Notes under the pieces: model-generated
What the model was told of the DNA's origin: nothing
The model's input: the letters and a program-made list of their open reading frames with translations, nothing else
Databases searched by the model: none
Shown: piece after piece, positions 32,010-40,376 of the stretch
Numbering within the stretch: the stretch's first letter is position 1
Layout of the letters: every line of letters starts with the position of its first letter
Assembly: GCA_017549605.1 (NCBI GenBank)
Contig: JAFYUH010000124.1
Coordinates: 1-41,425, forward strand
Source of the DNA: Bacteroidales bacterium
Lineage (GTDB): Bacteria; Bacteroidota; Bacteroidia; Bacteroidales; F082
Length of the DNA: 41,425 nt
Direction: 5' to 3'
Position numbers and translations under genes: made by a program

Positions 32010-32906
32010 ATGACTTTTCCAATACTTAAAAAGACTACTACAGCAGAAAAAATATTCATAATCGCAGCATTGTTAGTTGTTGGACTTATATTGACAGCCG
32101 TCCTCAGCGTCGGTATCGTATTCATCTCAAATGCGTGCAACATAAGCGAACTCAATATGTTACGCATATCTCAAATCACAAGTCAATTATTATTATTCGT
32201 ATTTCCGCCTTTGTTATATGCTTGTCTGGTTAATGAAAAACCAATAACATCACTCAAATTCAATAAAACCAAAACCTACTGGCTTTTATTAGGCCTCGCG
32301 ATGATGTATGCAATCTTGCCGCTCAACACTGCCTTTGCGGAATGGAATGCAGACTTGAAACTCCCTGAATCAATGAAAGCATTGGAAGAAATGATGAAAT
32401 CCTTGCAAGAAGCGGCTCAAGAAACCACCGAAAAAATGCTTAATGTCAACAATATCGGCGGATTGATCATCAACCTCATCATGGTCGCCGGATTGGCAGC
32501 CATAGGCGAAGAACTTTTATTCCGCTCATTATTACAGACCTCCTTGGTAAAAATATGCAAAAACGCTCATGTCGGCATTTTCATAGCTTCGGCAGTATTC
32601 TCATTCATACATTTTGAATTCTACGGTTTCTTGCCAAGATTGGTTTTAGGCTTGTTATTGGGATATATGTTCTATTTCTCAAAAAGCATATGGGTCCCGA
32701 TGCTGATGCACTTTGCAAACAACGGCACAATTGTAGTTTTGTACTTCCTTAATAATAAAGGTATCACAAACATTGACTTAGATACTTTCGGCAAGACAAG
32801 CACTCCTATTTTGATTGCCAGCATCATAGCCATGATAGCGTTATTCTATTTCTCAGTAAAATGTTTTAAAAAAGAACATGAAGAGAAAAACATTATAGGC
32901 GATTGA
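32010..32906 (+). CDS. CPBP-family intramembrane metalloprotease
   Basis: This is a 298-aa polytopic membrane protein of the CPBP (CAAX protease/bacteriocin-processing, Abi) family. The four-motif core is present: GEELLFRSLLQ (EExxxR, about 164-174), FSFIHFEFYGFLPRL (FxxxH), GLLLGYMFYFSKSIWVPMLMHFANN (HxxxN), with helices before and after. A first helix is at about 13-40 and a second at 52-72. Substrates of bacterial members are mostly unknown; roles in peptide maturation or self-immunity are known for some. GtrA starts 14 bp downstream, suggesting cotranscription. Confidence 0.9.
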   Translation: MTFPILKKTTTAEKIFIIAALLVVGLILTAVLSVGIVFISNACNISELNMLRISQITSQLLLFVFPPLLYACLVNEKPITSLKFNKTKTYWLLLGLAMMYAILPLNTAFAEWNADLKLPESMKALEEMMKSLQEAAQETTEKMLNVNNIGGLIINLIMVAGLAAIGEELLFRSLLQTSLVKICKNAHVGIFIASAVFSFIHFEFYGFLPRLVLGLLLGYMFYFSKSIWVPMLMHFANNGTIVVLYFLNNKGITNIDLDTFGKTSTPILIASIIAMIALFYFSVKCFKKEHEEKNIIGD

Positions 32907-32920
32907 TTTTTTATAAAGAC

Positions 32921-33322
32921 ATGAAGTATTTATTTGTCATAGATAAGTTATTAGTTTCCAAACTATTAAAATTCGGACTCGTAGGATGTTCCGGAATGAT
33001 AATAGATTTTGGAATTACTTACCTATGTAAAGAAATACTAAAACTGAACAAATTTCTCAGCAACGGAATTGGATTCATTATCGCTGCTACATCAAATTAC
33101 TTCCTCAACAGAAGCTGGACCTTCAACAGTCAGAATGAAGAAATAGGAATACAATACATACAATTTATGATTGTATCGGTTGTAGGATTGGGAATCAATT
33201 CGTTAGTCTTATACCTTTTGAACGAAAAACTAAAATGGAATTTCTATTTCAGTAAACTTATAGCAATAGGCGTAACTACAATCTGGAATTTCTTCGCTAA
33301 CTTATTATTTACTTTTGCGTAA
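32921..33322 (+). CDS. GtrA-family membrane protein
   Basis: This 133-aa protein has four predicted membrane helices (about 13-32, 42-60, 77-98, 108-128). It matches the GtrA family: FGLVGCSGMIIDFGITYLCKEI, FIIAATSNYFLNRSWTF (the conserved NY...NR.WTF), FMIVSVVGLGINSLVLYLL and AIGVTTIWNFFANLLFTF (the conserved W.F..N...F). GtrA proteins are thought to move lipid-linked sugars across the inner membrane for surface glycans. The ATG at 32921 is preferred over an in-frame TTG at 32903 that overlaps the upstream gene. It is AT-rich. Confidence 0.9.
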   Translation: MKYLFVIDKLLVSKLLKFGLVGCSGMIIDFGITYLCKEILKLNKFLSNGIGFIIAATSNYFLNRSWTFNSQNEEIGIQYIQFMIVSVVGLGINSLVLYLLNEKLKWNFYFSKLIAIGVTTIWNFFANLLFTFA

Positions 33323-33340
33323 TACGACTCCTAAAAAAAC

Positions 33341-33382
33341 TTTTGCCATTAGTCTTTTGCCATTAGTCTTTTGCCATTAGCC
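33341..33382. repeat. Three tandem 14-bp units spanning the ligase stop codon
   Basis: TTTTGCCATTAGTC is present twice exactly, then TTTTGCCATTAGCC. The stop codon of the minus-strand O-antigen ligase gene (33363-33365) lies in the second unit, so its last residues (LMAKD) are repeat-encoded. Confidence 0.88.
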
Positions 33383-35015
33383 TTTCTGATGAAGCAAAAA
33401 CCAAAAACGAATTAAAATAAGCGAATAATGTTGCTCCCACCTGTGTTTCCAATGTATCATCTGTAAACATGGAAAGCATTATTATAAACAAGAATACAAT
33501 ATACAAATAATTACGATTTCTCTTATCTGCAAAGAGAGGATAAAGCATTGTAAACAAGAACCATAACAGACCTACGACACCGAAAGCCACCGTTATCGCT
33601 AGATATTGATTATGACTTCTCAGCCTATATTCCGGATTTAATTTTGAATTAGTATTTTCGTAATAATCCGCAAAAGGCTGAATAATACCTGTTCCAACAC
33701 CGAAAACAGGATGGTCTTTTATTATTCCTAAAGAAGCTTTTATATATTCAACACGTTGAAATACAGAACTCCCATTAGCATCGCCACTTCTTTCATAATT
33801 ACGATAGGCTATCATAACCTTCATGATTCTAGTCTTAAAACCAGGATTCTCGATATAATTATAATTAGCAATTCCGTTTTCAATATTTCTTATATCATTT
33901 TCCGTAAGTCGCTCAACACCTTCCGCATCTTTTCTTAAATCTTTGGATGTAAGATAACGTACCAAAGCATGATAACCTTCTTCATACTCATTGTTAATTT
34001 TCTTAACACTTCGCTTATTCCAAGCATCCAACATCTCCTTTTTTGAAAGATACAAGCCGACATACCTCGCATCCTCTACGCCAAAATTGATAGTATCAAA
34101 AACATAAGTATTACCCAACTTCGTATGTGTATCCAACTGTGCAACATCTACTTTAGCAGGACTCATATAGTCATTTACGACCTTATATGGAAGATATATT
34201 GCAACAGCTGCCACTACTACAATCACTACTACCACACAAATTTTAACATTTGTATTTCTACTTCTAAAGACAAAATACATTGTCAGCACAAAACACAAGG
34301 CTGCTATAACCAAAATGCTGGTAATTGACTCAAAAATCGTTATCTGCCATAAAAACCATATTATCATAAAAACCATAATAGATTTTATGATCAAACTATA
34401 GTTTCTCTTGACAAGATAATATCCCAATATAAATATTGAGAAAACAATACATAACGATAATCTGATATAGTTGATAAAAGGAGACAGTTCCCTTACGTCT
34501 ACAAAATCACGACGGATGAATTTCACTGTTCCTAAGATAGTTACAAAAAAGACAGAACCTATGAAAAACCACAACACAGTACTGAACTGTTTGTCATTCA
34601 ACGGTTTCATCGATGACATCACCAATGGTATCACCAAAAGAGGCAACTTAATCCTCAAATCATGAAATGCAGATGGAAAATCGGAAGTATATATCAATCC
34701 TATAAGATGCATGACATACATCGATGCCATCACGACAGCGACTTTGTTATGCAAAAAGTCGGCAAACCGTGTCTTTATGTTATACCATATACCTTTAAAA
34801 GAGAATGCAATACGAAATAATATTCTGCTTACTAACGGTTTTTCAAGATACATCTTATTGATGGAACGCATATCGAGGCCGAGCAACATCCATAATACCA
34901 AAAGGTAAAATAGCGAGACACTCAAACCAAATCTCGATGTCGGCAAAGAAACTACCGTCAAGATCAATCCGACCAAATAGAAATATGTACCCGTTTTACC
35001 GTATTCTACTTTCAT
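33363..35015 (-). CDS. O-antigen ligase-family membrane protein (Wzy/WaaL type)
   Basis: This 550-aa polytopic membrane protein has about 11-12 hydrophobic segments and a large periplasmic loop (about 270-445) before the last helices. The loop ends in the Wzy_C signature DHPVFGVGTGIIQ...RLRSHNQYLAITVAFGVVGLLWFL. Within the loop, WNKRSVKKI...YLTSKDLRKDAEGVERLTENDIRNIENGIANYNY is a stretch typical of Bacteroidota O-antigen ligase-family proteins. Such enzymes join polysaccharide to lipid A-core or polymerise it; which of the two cannot be told. It lies 53 bp downstream of the S41 protease gene and may share its transcript. It is AT-rich. Confidence 0.88.
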   Translation of the reverse strand: MKVEYGKTGTYFYLVGLILTVVSLPTSRFGLSVSLFYLLVLWMLLGLDMRSINKMYLEKPLVSRILFRIAFSFKGIWYNIKTRFADFLHNKVAVVMASMYVMHLIGLIYTSDFPSAFHDLRIKLPLLVIPLVMSSMKPLNDKQFSTVLWFFIGSVFFVTILGTVKFIRRDFVDVRELSPFINYIRLSLCIVFSIFILGYYLVKRNYSLIIKSIMVFMIIWFLWQITIFESITSILVIAALCFVLTMYFVFRSRNTNVKICVVVVIVVVAAVAIYLPYKVVNDYMSPAKVDVAQLDTHTKLGNTYVFDTINFGVEDARYVGLYLSKKEMLDAWNKRSVKKINNEYEEGYHALVRYLTSKDLRKDAEGVERLTENDIRNIENGIANYNYIENPGFKTRIMKVMIAYRNYERSGDANGSSVFQRVEYIKASLGIIKDHPVFGVGTGIIQPFADYYENTNSKLNPEYRLRSHNQYLAITVAFGVVGLLWFLFTMLYPLFADKRNRNYLYIVFLFIIMLSMFTDDTLETQVGATLFAYFNSFLVFASSERLMAKD

Positions 35016-35059
35016 AATTTATTGAATAATCTTTGGTATGACATCGACTCATCAAATAA

Positions 35060-35092
35060 CTTGGCGACTCAGCGACTCGGTGTCTCGGTGAC
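35060..35092. repeat. Low-complexity repeat at the S41 protease 3' end
   Basis: CTTGGCGACTCAGCGACTCG and GTGTCTCGGTGAC belong to the ACCGAGACAC word family. They encode the last residues TETPSR and the stop codon of the protease gene. Confidence 0.75.
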
Positions 35093-36736
35093 ATTCAGAA
35101 TGGTTTCATATTCGTTTTTGCCATTAGAATTAAGTAAAATCTCAAGAGCGCGATTCAACTCGACATCGTCTTTCAAAGTGGAAATGATCTTGCCTTTTTG
35201 GAAATAATAACGACCGACCAACTCCATTTTAAGAATCTCAGAAATTTCCTTTCTATTGTTAATCAAATCATTATCCTTATGACTCTTCAATTCGTTTTCC
35301 AAGATATCAAGTTGCTCTTTGATATTATCGTAATAACCTTCCAACTTAGCAGTCTTTACCAATTCATCGAAGTCTTTTTCACTTTCTGAAGTATATTCAA
35401 ATTCCTGACCCTCAACGAATTTCACAAAGTCATCATAAATTTCGTCTGTGATTTCAAACTCTTCTGGAGATGCTATTGACTTATGTTCTCTGTAAAACTT
35501 ATTTGCATATTTGAAGATCATATTCTGAGCATAGAGATGAGCTGTTATTGTTGAAAGCATCTCTGGTTCTATCTTCACATCTGGTTGAATGCCATGACCT
35601 TCATAAACTATTCTTCCGTTTGCTGTCTTAAACTGAGGACCGAGGGTATCATTCTTCACAAGAGTGTCGTTCTTTGCCTTTTTAGAGTAATCTATCTCTT
35701 GTATACAACGTTTACTTGGAATATAATATTTAGACACTGTCACCTTCATCTGAGTATTGTATGTCATAGGCAAGATATTCTGTACCAAGCCTTTGCCGAA
35801 TGTTCTTTGACCTACGATGACACCTCTATCGAAGTCTTGTATAGAACCTGAAACGATTTCGCTTGCAGATGCGCTACTTTCATTGACCAAAATAGCCAAA
35901 GGAATTTCTGTATCGTCGGCTTCATGTTTGGTATAATAGTTTCTATTCTGTTCAGGAGTCTTTCCTTTGGTGTAAACCACGAGTTTGTTTTTAGGCACGA
36001 AGATATTTACGATATCGACAGCTTCGTTGAGCAGACCGCCGCCATTACCTCTAAGGTCGATGATAAGACCTTTGAGTTCATTTTGTGATTTCATTTCAAG
36101 AAACGCCTCCTTCAATTCTTTAGCAGCGTCTCTAGTAAATTGATTAAGAATAATATAAGCAACTCCACCTTCAAGAACTGTGTAATATGGGATATTATCA
36201 ATCTTTATTTTCTCACGGGTAAGAGTTTTTGTGATGATATCTTTTTCACCATCGCGTCTGATTTTAAGAGTCAGCTTTGAACCAGGCTGACCTTTAAGAA
36301 GTTCACTGACTTCACTAACGCTTTTCTTTTCTGTATTGACGCCATTAACTTCTATGATAGCGTCACCAGGAAGCAAACCCGCCTTGTGTGCAGGAAAGTT
36401 TTCGTATGGTTCAGAGATATGGACATTATTATCGTAATAGTTTATTATAGAACCTATTCCGCCATATTCTCCCATTGTAAGAAGCTTCACATCCTCGATT
36501 TCTGATTCTGGGATAAAGACAGTGTAAGGATCCAGTTCCTTGAGCATAGCATGAATAGCAGTCTCATTCAGTTCTGCAGGATTTATCTCATCGACATAAT
36601 TCATGTTAAGAAACTTCAACACATTATTATATATGTCTATGCTTTTAGAGATCTCAAAATTATTCTGTTTTTCCTGAGAGAAAGACATTATTGGGAAAAA
36701 CAACAATACGAAAAATAAAATCCTCAATCTATTCAT
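35069..36736 (-). CDS. S41-family C-terminal processing protease
   Basis: This is a 555-aa exported serine protease. The signal peptide is residues 1-20 (RLRILFFVLLFFPIMSFSQ). A PDZ domain (about 88-172; GGIGSIINY...HKAGLLPGDAIIEVNGV) is followed by the S41 catalytic core with DLRGNGGGLLNEAVDI (about 227-242), the catalytic Ser288 in VNESSASASEIVSGSIQ and the general-base Lys315 in QRTFGKGLVQ. The C-terminal third is a helical extension seen in Bacteroidota members. It would act in the periplasm on misfolded or C-terminally tagged proteins. It is the downstream neighbour of yidD, rnpA and hemD, an arrangement I recall as common in Bacteroidota. Its last codons are repeat sequence. Confidence 0.93.
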   Translation of the reverse strand: MNRLRILFFVLLFFPIMSFSQEKQNNFEISKSIDIYNNVLKFLNMNYVDEINPAELNETAIHAMLKELDPYTVFIPESEIEDVKLLTMGEYGGIGSIINYYDNNVHISEPYENFPAHKAGLLPGDAIIEVNGVNTEKKSVSEVSELLKGQPGSKLTLKIRRDGEKDIITKTLTREKIKIDNIPYYTVLEGGVAYIILNQFTRDAAKELKEAFLEMKSQNELKGLIIDLRGNGGGLLNEAVDIVNIFVPKNKLVVYTKGKTPEQNRNYYTKHEADDTEIPLAILVNESSASASEIVSGSIQDFDRGVIVGQRTFGKGLVQNILPMTYNTQMKVTVSKYYIPSKRCIQEIDYSKKAKNDTLVKNDTLGPQFKTANGRIVYEGHGIQPDVKIEPEMLSTITAHLYAQNMIFKYANKFYREHKSIASPEEFEITDEIYDDFVKFVEGQEFEYTSESEKDFDELVKTAKLEGYYDNIKEQLDILENELKSHKDNDLINNRKEISEILKMELVGRYYFQKGKIISTLKDDVELNRALEILLNSNGKNEYETILNVTETPSR

Positions 36737-36763
36737 AACTAAAATATTAATTCTTAATTAAGC

Positions 36764-36812
36764 AGACGCTTCAATGTTAGTTTATTTGCAGGTTACATTG
36801 AAACGTCTCTAC
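36764..36812. repeat. Short palindromic repeat, type B (49-bp form)
   Basis: The arms AGACGCTTCAATGTTA and TACATTGAAACGTCT and the ending CTCTAC mirror the 49-bp copy at 2153-2201 over the whole length. It lies just upstream of the S41 protease start. Confidence 0.86.
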
Positions 36813-36816
36813 AATC

Positions 36817-36854
36817 ATTCCTAACTCCTAATTCCTAATTCCTAACTCCTAACT
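36817..36854. repeat. Low-complexity CCTAACT/CCTAATT tract
   Basis: The words CTAACTCCTAATTCCTAATT and CCTAACTCCTAAC abut the yidD stop codon. The same words are found at 11680-11705. Confidence 0.78.
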
Positions 36855-36855
36855 A

Positions 36856-37089
36856 TTATGGCACAGGGTCATAACCGCTCCCACCCCAAGGGTTGCAGGA
36901 CAATATTCTTTTAAAGGTAAGCCAGCCACCTTTGATGGCGCCATATTTTTTAATGGCTTCTATGCCGTAATTGGAACATGTAGGGGTATATCTGCAGCTT
37001 CTTCCGATGAAAGGTGATAAGGTGACTTGATATATGCGGATAAGCAATATCAACAAATTAGCTGGCAGTCGTGTTATTTTTTTCATCAT
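36856..37089 (-). CDS. yidD: Membrane protein insertion efficiency factor YidD
   Basis: This 77-aa protein is predicted to attach to the inner membrane and to assist YidC-mediated insertion. The family motif is complete: [52 protein letters not shown], with the conserved cysteines CRYTPTCS and the RI.RCNPW-like block. It overlaps the end of rnpA by 32 bp, the classical rnpA-yidD arrangement. Confidence 0.95.
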   Translation of the reverse strand: MMKKITRLPANLLILLIRIYQVTLSPFIGRSCRYTPTCSNYGIEAIKKYGAIKGGWLTFKRILSCNPWGGSGYDPVP

Positions 37090-37480
37090 CGTGCAGAAAA
37101 TAATTATTGTTCAAACGCAAAGATAGCTGTTTTATTTTCTTTTCTATCTCTTCGTAAGGTAAAATTGTTGTAGCCGTATAAACAAGCGCCACGTCAAAAG
37201 TGATTTTATGTTCTTCACATTTAACAATTAATTCAGATTTGTTTCTGCGCCATGCCTCACGGACGAGTCTTTTCACCTTATTTCTTTTGACTGCGTGATG
37301 AAATCTTTTCTTTGATACAGAGACGAGAAAGCGAGGTATTGTAGGTTCGTCATCTTCCGAAGCATGAGCGTGTACAACAACACGAAAAGGGTAAAAGTTA
37401 AATCCTTTACCCTTCTCGAATAATAGTTGTATAGCTTTCTTCTTATATAAACGCTGTTCTTTCGGAAGTCCTTCGTTCAT
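37058..37480 (-). CDS. rnpA: Ribonuclease P protein component
   Basis: This is the protein subunit of RNase P, which matures tRNA 5' ends with the catalytic RNA. The signature [16 protein letters not shown] (about 74-89; family pattern RN..KR..RE..R) is clear, with the preceding [37 protein letters not shown]. The 140-aa length is typical. It follows hemD by 6 bp and overlaps yidD. rpmH, the usual upstream neighbour in other phyla, is absent here. Confidence 0.95.
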   Translation of the reverse strand: MNEGLPKEQRLYKKKAIQLLFEKGKGFNFYPFRVVVHAHASEDDEPTIPRFLVSVSKKRFHHAVKRNKVKRLVREAWRRNKSELIVKCEEHKITFDVALVYTATTILPYEEIEKKIKQLSLRLNNNYFLHDDEKNNTTAS

Positions 37481-37486
37481 ATTAAA

Positions 37487-38251
37487 TTATTTTTTCTTAG
37501 CTTTCTTAACTTCGTTAGCGATAAACTCTTCTATTGCCATATTCATTGATGGACATGTTGGTGTTGGAGCGCTGAAGTTCAAGGTAAAACCTGCTTCAGT
37601 GATAGCTTCGCATGTAGAGTGTCCGAAACCGCCTATAGCAACGTTTTCATTTTGGACAAAATCAGGGAAGTTTTTCTTAAGAGACTCTATTCCAGCTGGG
37701 CTGAAGAATACCAACATATCATATTTTGAAATATCGACATGTGACAAATCGGCTGACACTGTACGGAAGATAACAGCTTTTGTGTAATCAATCTTAGCCT
37801 CTGCCAACATACCGTCATGATCTTCTGTAACCAAATTAGAACTTGGCAAGAAGAATTTTTCTTCCTTATGTTTTTTCATTACCTCAACGAGGTCAGCAAA
37901 AGTCTGCTTACCGTAGAATATCTTTCTTTTTCTGTATTGAATATAATGTTGAAGGTATTGAGCTGTAGTTTCATTGACACAGAAATATTTCAAATCTTCA
38001 GGGATTGTATAACGCATTTCCTTTGCGATACGGAAGAAGTGATCTATTGTGTTGCGACTTGTTAAAATCACTGCGGTAAAATCACTAAGTTTAACCTTCT
38101 CTTGTCTTAAATCGCTAGCTGAAACTTCTTCTAATTTGATGAATTTTTCAAATTCGATGTTAACATTATACTTCTTAATTATAGCTTCATACGGAGTTTT
38201 TGCAACGTCAGCTGGTTTTGGTTGCGACAAAAGGATCGATTTAATCTTCAT
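37487..38251 (-). CDS. hemD: Uroporphyrinogen-III synthase
   Basis: The enzyme cyclises hydroxymethylbilane with ring-D inversion in tetrapyrrole synthesis. The fold is poorly conserved in sequence, but the 254-aa length, the two-lobe pattern (VKLSDFTAVILTSRNTIDHFF in one lobe; SKYDMLVFFSPAGIESLKKNFP and VAIGGFGHSTCEAITEAGF in the other) and the position before rnpA-yidD support it. The C-terminus is Lys-rich. No other heme gene is near, so a divergent HemD-like protein with another role cannot be excluded. A candidate promoter lies inside the 3' end of the DUF4271 gene. Confidence 0.82.
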   Translation of the reverse strand: MKIKSILLSQPKPADVAKTPYEAIIKKYNVNIEFEKFIKLEEVSASDLRQEKVKLSDFTAVILTSRNTIDHFFRIAKEMRYTIPEDLKYFCVNETTAQYLQHYIQYRKRKIFYGKQTFADLVEVMKKHKEEKFFLPSSNLVTEDHDGMLAEAKIDYTKAVIFRTVSADLSHVDISKYDMLVFFSPAGIESLKKNFPDFVQNENVAIGGFGHSTCEAITEAGFTLNFSAPTPTCPSMNMAIEEFIANEVKKAKKK

Positions 38252-38318
38252 CTACAATTTTTTTTAATCTTTTACTAATCACTCAATCTATTTTACCAAC
38301 AAAATGATTAACAATATG

Positions 38319-39128
38319 TTATAGAACATTTACTATCATCTTAGATATAACCAAGATAGGTAAAATTTCGATGGTGCAAAGATACAAAAAAATATTTACA
38401 AAATTTAATTTTGACAACATTCGTACCTCTATTAATAATTTTATAAAAGTGATGATGAAAAATACGCCCAATATTACCAATGTAAAAATCAAGAAAATCT
38501 TATACGGATGGAAAAATAAAAGCAGTATTATCGGCATAAGCAGAAGATTGCAAGTCGCCATCGCTGAAACATATGAAGTAAAATGAATATATATCAACGA
38601 ATCTGTCTTAAACATCCATCCATAAAAAGCAGTGAGAAGATAAGTAAAGACAAATATCGCGCTTATGCAAATCGTCACATCAACAAAGAAGTCGAAGTTG
38701 TCGTGCAATATTCTATTTTCACCATAAACGATGAATATTTTCTGCACGAATAGAGAAAGCATCAGAATAAAAGAAATTATGGTAGAAAAAGAAACCGGAG
38801 TGAAAAGTGATTGACTTTCCCTCTTCACCCTATCGCTACCACCATTTTGAAATGGCATCGAAATAACCGATGACAATCTTTGTGGTGACATAAACTTATT
38901 CAAGACCATTAGAATCAGCACTAAGAATAATACCACAAAATTCCATGCTGCACTGATATAAGTAACATCCCTCTCTTTAGGACCTTCGAATTTAGCACAT
39001 TGTTCCGTAACGAATCTGAAGTCCTTAAATTGATTATCAACAGCAGACAGCACATCATTAACGCTATCGTTAACAACGAACTTTCCCACTATATCAGCAT
39101 TATTATAAAATCCAGCAATGTTGTTCAT
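38319..39128 (-). CDS. DUF4271 membrane protein
   Basis: This 269-aa protein belongs to a Bacteroidota-restricted family of unknown function. An N-terminal soluble part (about 1-55) is followed by six or so hydrophobic segments (WNFVVLFLVLILMVLNKF, PVSFSTIISFILMLSLFV, VTICISAIFVFTYLLTAFYGWMF, ATCNLLLMPIILLLFF, IFLIFTLVILGVFFIITFIKLLI and the C-terminus). Basic motifs such as RVKRESQSLF connect them. It precedes hemD on the same strand (67 bp gap). Its constant association with hemD suggests a membrane or envelope role, but nothing in the sequence shows which. Confidence 0.85.
   Translation of the reverse strand: MNNIAGFYNNADIVGKFVVNDSVNDVLSAVDNQFKDFRFVTEQCAKFEGPKERDVTYISAAWNFVVLFLVLILMVLNKFMSPQRLSSVISMPFQNGGSDRVKRESQSLFTPVSFSTIISFILMLSLFVQKIFIVYGENRILHDNFDFFVDVTICISAIFVFTYLLTAFYGWMFKTDSLIYIHFTSYVSAMATCNLLLMPIILLLFFHPYKIFLIFTLVILGVFFIITFIKLLIEVRMLSKLNFVNIFLYLCTIEILPILVISKMIVNVL
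38377..38384 (-). promoter_or_regulatory. Possible internal promoter for hemD-rnpA-yidD
   Basis: TATCTTTG on the minus strand fits the -7 consensus and lies inside the last codons of the DUF4271 gene, 126 bp upstream of hemD. It may be fortuitous. Confidence 0.35.
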
Positions 39129-39144
39129 AAAATCATATTCGTTG

Positions 39145-39176
39145 CAAATTTACATCTTTGTTTTTTTCTTAACAAA
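39145..39176 (-). promoter_or_regulatory. Promoter for the DUF4271 gene
   Basis: On the minus strand TAAATTTG (39145-39152) with TTTG (39173-39176) and a 20-bp spacer forms a full consensus promoter 17 bp upstream of the start codon. It is divergent from the pta promoter. Confidence 0.7.
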
Positions 39177-39190
39177 TATTTGTATTTTTT

Positions 39191-39221
39191 TTTGAAATTT
39201 TAGAAATGATTATTACCTTTG
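39191..39221 (+). promoter_or_regulatory. Promoter for pta
   Basis: TTTG (39191-39194) and TACCTTTG (39214-39221) with a 19-bp spacer form a full Bacteroidota promoter, 37 bp upstream of the pta start codon. Confidence 0.75.
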
Positions 39222-39258
39222 TAGTCTTCAAGAATTCAAATTTAAAACATTAAATATC

Positions 39259-40269
39259 ATGGATCTTATAGAACAAATAAAACAAAATGCACGCGAAAAC
39301 AGACAACGCATCGTGCTTCCTGAAGGAGATGAAGAAAGAACAATAAAAGCTGCAGACCAACTTATTGCTGACGGCATCGCTGACGTAATTCTTATCGGAC
39401 CTGCACAGAAAATCAAAGACATGGCTGCTGAATTCGGTTTGAACAACATCGAAAGAGCAACTATCGTTGATCCAAAAGACAATCCTGACAGAGATAAATA
39501 TGCTAACTTGCTTTTCGAACTCCGCAAGAGCAAAGGCATGACAATCGAAGAAGCACAAAAATATGCAGAGAACTTCATGTACCTCGGCGTTTTGATGCTC
39601 AAAGCTGGTGACGCTGACGGTTTGGTCAGTGGCGCTCGCAGCACAACAGGCGATATGCTCCGCCCTGCATTGCAAATCATCAAGACAGCTCCTGGCGTTT
39701 CTTGCGTTTCTGGTGCTTTCATCATGTTCTTACCTAACGACAAATACGGCACTGACGGCAAGATCGTTTGCGCCGACTGCGCTGTAACACCAGTTCCAAC
39801 AGCAGAACAACTCGCAGAAATCGCTGTTTGTACAGCCGACACTGCAAAGAACATCGCTAAGATAGATCCTAAAGTCGCTATGTTGAGCTTCTCAACAAAA
39901 GGCTCTGCAAAACACGAAGATGTTGACAAAGTTATCGAAGCTACAAGATTGGCTAAAGAAATGCGTCCTGACATCTGCATCGACGGTGAATTACAAGCTG
40001 ACGCAGCTATCGTTCCTTCAGTAGGCGCAAGCAAAGCTCCTAACAGCGAAGTAGCAGGCAAAGCTAACACATTGGTATTCCCAAGATTGGAAGTAGGTAA
40101 CATCGCTTACAAACTCGTTCAACGTCTCGCTGGTGCTGAGGCTGTAGGTCCAGTTCTCCAAGGCTTCGCTAAACCATGTAACGACTTGAGCCGTGGTTGT
40201 TCTATCGACGACATCTACAAACTCGTCGCTATCACATGTAACCAAGCAATCGCTCAAAAGAATTCATAA
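39259..40269 (+). CDS. pta: Phosphate acetyltransferase
   Basis: The enzyme converts acetyl-CoA and phosphate to acetyl phosphate, the first step of the ATP-yielding acetate pathway. At 336 aa it is the short form, the PTA_PTB catalytic domain only. Seen are RIVLPEGDEERTIKAADQLIADGIADVILIG (about 16-46), GDADGLVSGARSTTGDMLRPALQIIKT (about 121-147), ADCAVTPVPTAEQLAEIA, PKVAMLSFSTKGSAKH, DGELQADAAIVPSVGASKAPNSEVAGKANTLVFPRLEVGNIAYKL and GPVLQGFAKPCNDLSRG. It is followed by ackA after 107 bp, with a palindromic repeat between. The last residues (KNS) lie at the start of a repeat tract. Confidence 0.97.
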   Translation: MDLIEQIKQNARENRQRIVLPEGDEERTIKAADQLIADGIADVILIGPAQKIKDMAAEFGLNNIERATIVDPKDNPDRDKYANLLFELRKSKGMTIEEAQKYAENFMYLGVLMLKAGDADGLVSGARSTTGDMLRPALQIIKTAPGVSCVSGAFIMFLPNDKYGTDGKIVCADCAVTPVPTAEQLAEIAVCTADTAKNIAKIDPKVAMLSFSTKGSAKHEDVDKVIEATRLAKEMRPDICIDGELQADAAIVPSVGASKAPNSEVAGKANTLVFPRLEVGNIAYKLVQRLAGAEAVGPVLQGFAKPCNDLSRGCSIDDIYKLVAITCNQAIAQKNS

Positions 40270-40292
40270 TTCTCAATGCATAATTCACAATT
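40262..40292. repeat. Low-complexity ATTCATAA/CAATGCATAA tract after pta
   Basis: ATTCATAATTCTCAATGCAT then AATTCACAATT resembles the palindrome at 12923-12964 and begins within the last codons of pta. Confidence 0.7.
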
Positions 40293-40343
40293 GTAGAGAC
40301 GCGTCAATGTAACTACAATAACACACACATTGACACGTCTCTC
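40293..40343. repeat. Short palindromic repeat, type B (51-bp form, reversed)
   Basis: GTAGAGACGCGTCAATGT pairs with ACATTGACACGTCTCTC; the orientation is opposite to the other copies. It sits in the pta-ackA gap and would fold in the shared mRNA. Confidence 0.85.
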
Positions 40344-40376
40344 TTTTCAAAATAATTTTTAACACAATATCATCAA

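Noticed and set aside
39228-40103. A 291-codon open frame on the minus strand opposite pta
   Set aside because: It is a codon-bias shadow of pta: the Ser/Ala-rich translation shows no domain, and the pta frame is certain.
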